Source: Desulfovibrionaceae bacterium (GTDB lineage: Bacteria > Desulfobacterota > Desulfovibrionia > Desulfovibrionales > Desulfovibrionaceae). From it: a stretch of 64,000 bases of DNA. Position numbers and translations under genes: made by a program. Of the stretch, positions 62,142 through 64,000 are shown piece by piece (positions within the stretch are counted from its first letter, which is position 1; every line of letters starts with the position of its first letter). Location: contig JADFXV010000007.1 of assembly GCA_015233395.1 (NCBI GenBank), positions 1 to 64,000 of the forward strand, in the 5' to 3' direction. The notes under the pieces were generated by a model, which did no database searches, was not told the origin of the DNA, and worked only from the letters and a program-made list of their open reading frames with translations.

Positions 62142-62294
62142 TGCGCCTCCGCCGCCAAATTAACCCGGCCGCGACCGGATGTCCACACAGACCCGGCGCA
62201 AAACGCGCCCGGGCCGCGCATCCCGCGGGCAATTCACGGGCCGGGGGCCAACCGGGCGTGAACGCACCCTTTTCTTTTGGCCCGCGCCCTGGCA

Positions 62295-62420
62295 TATGAA
62301 CGGGAGCAGAAAATTTCTTGCTTTTCGCGCTCCCGTTTATTTGGACGGCCCCGCTTTTGGCGGGGCCAAGCGGCGTCCGCCGCTTTGAGCGTAAGGTGAA
62401 AAACTTTACGCTCAAAGGAA
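62295..62420 (+). repeat. Family C repeat, copy 5, in a divergent gap
   Basis: The layout is complete: ACGGGAGCAGAAAATTTC and CTTTTCGCGCTCCCGT, then GGCCCCGC/GCGGGGCC, GCGGCGTCCGCCGC, and TGAGCGTAAGGTG with ACTTTACGCTCA. It lies in the 62142-62453 gap between divergent genes, with no gene in it. It ends 34 nt before the receiver-HPt start. Confidence 0.75.
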
Positions 62421-62453
62421 TCATCGCGCCGATTACTCGCAACCGAGGCCCGC

Positions 62454-63326
62454 ATGACCGTCCGCAAATTCCCGAGCCCTCCGGCCGCTTGCCCGCGCGC
62501 GGCCGGCGCGCGGGCAAAGACGCCCAGCCCGAGGCCGCTCACAATCCTGCTCGCCGAAGACCTGGAGCTCAACGCCGGGATCATCGCCTATTTTCTGCGC
62601 CTGGACGGACATACGGTGACCGTGGCCGAAAACGGCGCCCAAGCCCTGGAAGCGCTGGCCCGGGACGCTTTCGACCTGGTTCTCATGGACGTGCAGATGC
62701 CGGTCATGGACGGACTTGAAGCCCTGCGCCGGATACGGGGCGGCCTCACGCCCGGGATCGATCCCGCCGTCCCGGTCATCGCCCTGACCGCCCACGCCGC
62801 CGCCGGAGACCGCGAAAACCTTCTGGAAGCGGGGATGGACGGCTATCTCTCCAAACCCCTGGATACGGAAAAACTTTACGCGGCCATCGCCGCGCTGGCG
62901 CACACGGGCCGCCGGACCGCGGCGTTCGGCCCGGGCCGCGAGATCGCCCCCCCGGACGACGCCATCGACATCCCGGGCCTGATCCGCAAATTCGCGGGCG
63001 ACGCCAAGGTCGTCGGCGAACTGCTGACCCTGTACCTCGAAACCTCGGCCCAAAAAGCCGGCGAAATCGAGGCGGCCGCCGCTGCGGGCGACGCGGCGGC
63101 GCTGGCCCGGGAATGCCATTCCCTGGCCGGAATCGCCGCTTCCTTCGGATTGAAGGCCGTGGCCGAGGCTTGCAAGGAAACCGGGCGGCTGGCCCAGGCG
63201 GACGAACAGACGAGGTTCCGAGGCGCCGCGAGCGCCTTGCGCCTGGCCATGGAACGCACAAACGCCGCCATCCGCGCCCACCTGGAAAACACGCCGCCCT
63301 CCGCCCCGGCGGCGACTCCCGCATGA
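62454..63326 (+). CDS. Receiver-HPt phosphorelay protein
   Basis: The 290-residue protein has an N-terminal Pro/Ala linker (1-28), a receiver (30-150, phosphoacceptor Asp79, VLMDVQMPVMDG, SKPL at 133-136) and an HPt domain (170-265, phospho-His222 in ECHSLAGIAASFG). Such proteins relay phosphate between a hybrid kinase and a response regulator. No output domain is present. The upstream kinase gene faces away, so they may be a pair or independent. Its stop overlaps the next gene by 4 nt. Confidence 0.9.
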   Translation: MTVRKFPSPPAACPRAAGARAKTPSPRPLTILLAEDLELNAGIIAYFLRLDGHTVTVAENGAQALEALARDAFDLVLMDVQMPVMDGLEALRRIRGGLTPGIDPAVPVIALTAHAAAGDRENLLEAGMDGYLSKPLDTEKLYAAIAALAHTGRRTAAFGPGREIAPPDDAIDIPGLIRKFAGDAKVVGELLTLYLETSAQKAGEIEAAAAAGDAAALARECHSLAGIAASFGLKAVAEACKETGRLAQADEQTRFRGAASALRLAMERTNAAIRAHLENTPPSAPAATPA

Positions 63327-64000
63327 ACCAACGCAACAAGGCCCTGTGCCAGCTTGCGTTCACGGCGCTACTGTGGAGCCTGGCCGGCGTGTGCATCAAG
63401 GCCGTCAACTTAAGCGGCCCGGCCATCGCCGGCATCCGCAGCGCCATCGCCTTCGTCTTTTTGTTCGCCATCATGCCCAAAACCCGGCCGGTCTGGTCGA
63501 AAAACTGCCTCGCCGGGGCCGCCTGCTACGCCCTGACCATGCTCACCTTCGTCACGGCGACGAAACTGACCACCGCCGCCAACGCCATCCTGCTGCAATA
63601 CACCGCGCCCTTCTACGTGGCCGTGGCCGCCCCCAGACTGCTCGGCGAAACCACCCGCAAGGCCGATTGGCTGACGCTTGCGGCCGCCTTCGGCGGCATG
63701 ACCCTCTTTTTTATGGGCGATCTTTCCGGCGACGGCCTGCTCGGCAACATCCTGGCCATCGTCTCGGGACTGAGCTTCGCCGGACTGGCCGTGTTCCTGC
63801 GAGGACAAAAGGACGCCTCGCCCTGGCACTCGGTTCTGCTCGGCAACGCCCTCACCGCCGCCGTCTGCCTGCCTTTCTGCCTCCAAACCGCCCCCGGGCC
63901 GTCAGACTGGCTGGTGCTGGCCTTCCTCGGCGTGGTCCAAACCGGACTGTCCTACTATCTCTACAGCCTGGCCATCAAACACGTGCGCGCGCTCGACGCC
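63323..64000 (+). CDS. EamA/DMT-family transporter, partial (3' end beyond window)
   Basis: At least 226 residues: NKALCQLAFTALLWSLAGVCIKAV, then several membrane spans (YALTMLTFVTATKLTTAANAILLQYTAPFYVAV in segments), GMTLFFMGDLSG and the start of the second EamA repeat. These proteins export amino acids or metabolites by a ten-span fold. Its start overlaps the preceding stop (ATGA), so the two genes are translationally coupled. The window ends within the second half of the protein. Confidence 0.85.
   Translation, partial: MNQRNKALCQLAFTALLWSLAGVCIKAVNLSGPAIAGIRSAIAFVFLFAIMPKTRPVWSKNCLAGAACYALTMLTFVTATKLTTAANAILLQYTAPFYVAVAAPRLLGETTRKADWLTLAAAFGGMTLFFMGDLSGDGLLGNILAIVSGLSFAGLAVFLRGQKDASPWHSVLLGNALTAAVCLPFCLQTAPGPSDWLVLAFLGVVQTGLSYYLYSLAIKHVRALDA

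Overview
This GC-rich window carries standard bacterial housekeeping and flagellar genes. Everything points to a Gram-negative, flagellated bacterium of the Desulfovibrio type (Desulfobacterota). The flagellar block runs flgF-G-A-H-I-J-N-K-L-csrA-fliW behind a sigma-54 promoter. There are outer-membrane lipoproteins, an RND pump, a UXX-star selenoprotein and many extragenic palindromes. The taxonomic placement is inference from gene content and order, not from a marker gene.

Layout. 1-6.1 kb: three small envelope genes including a FlgO-like lipoprotein, then gmhA, an FmdB zinc ribbon, hemC, a polytopic membrane protein, a HIT hydrolase and an IHF/HU protein. 6.3-14.4 kb: a MarR regulator, a candidate operator, and an RND efflux operon with one fusion protein and two different permeases. 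14.5-24.6 kb: a YbaK-type deacylase, a membrane hydroxylase, a flavoprotein disulfide reductase, an exported MsrA-MsrB fusion, a patch of decayed or tiny genes (19.98-21.17 kb), an ion antiporter, tRNA-Ser(GCT) and an HD hydrolase. 24.7-37.8 kb: an SDR epimerase, two response regulators (HD-GYP and NtrC types), two cell-wall enzymes, an amidohydrolase, a thioesterase, an aldo/keto reductase, uvrC, cdsA and dxr. 38.3-49.5 kb: the flagellar rod, ring, hook-junction and regulatory operon. 49.6-56.2 kb: argC, an MFS exporter, a 66-residue selenoprotein read through an in-frame UGA, and dnaE. 56.4-64 kb: an AT-rich probably foreign gene, a receiver-TPR protein, an EF-hand-like secreted protein, a histidine kinase with a small secreted partner gene, a receiver-HPt protein, and a DMT transporter cut by the window end.

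Two layers stand out beyond the ordinary genes. The first is the UXX-star selenoprotein (52372..52572, minus strand). It has a strong ribosome binding site, Sec at residue 12 in a UPYT redox motif, and a stem-loop just after the UGA. A conventional gene caller would split or miss it. The second is a dense set of dispersed palindromic repeats. I separate them into families A (about 260 bp with terminal inverted repeats, MITE-like), B, C, D and F. They occur stacked together in the gaps and in places supply the last codons of genes (uvrC, the amidohydrolase, the 60136 gene).

How the genes fit together: the flagellar operon builds rod, P/L rings and hook-filament junction, and ends in the CsrA-FliW switch that ties flagellin synthesis to assembly. 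The MarR gene and the inverted repeat in front of the RND operon look like a local drug-response unit. The four signalling proteins at 25.8-28.6 and 60.7-63.3 kb have no obvious dedicated targets here. I found no CRISPR array, no intact insertion sequence and no prophage.
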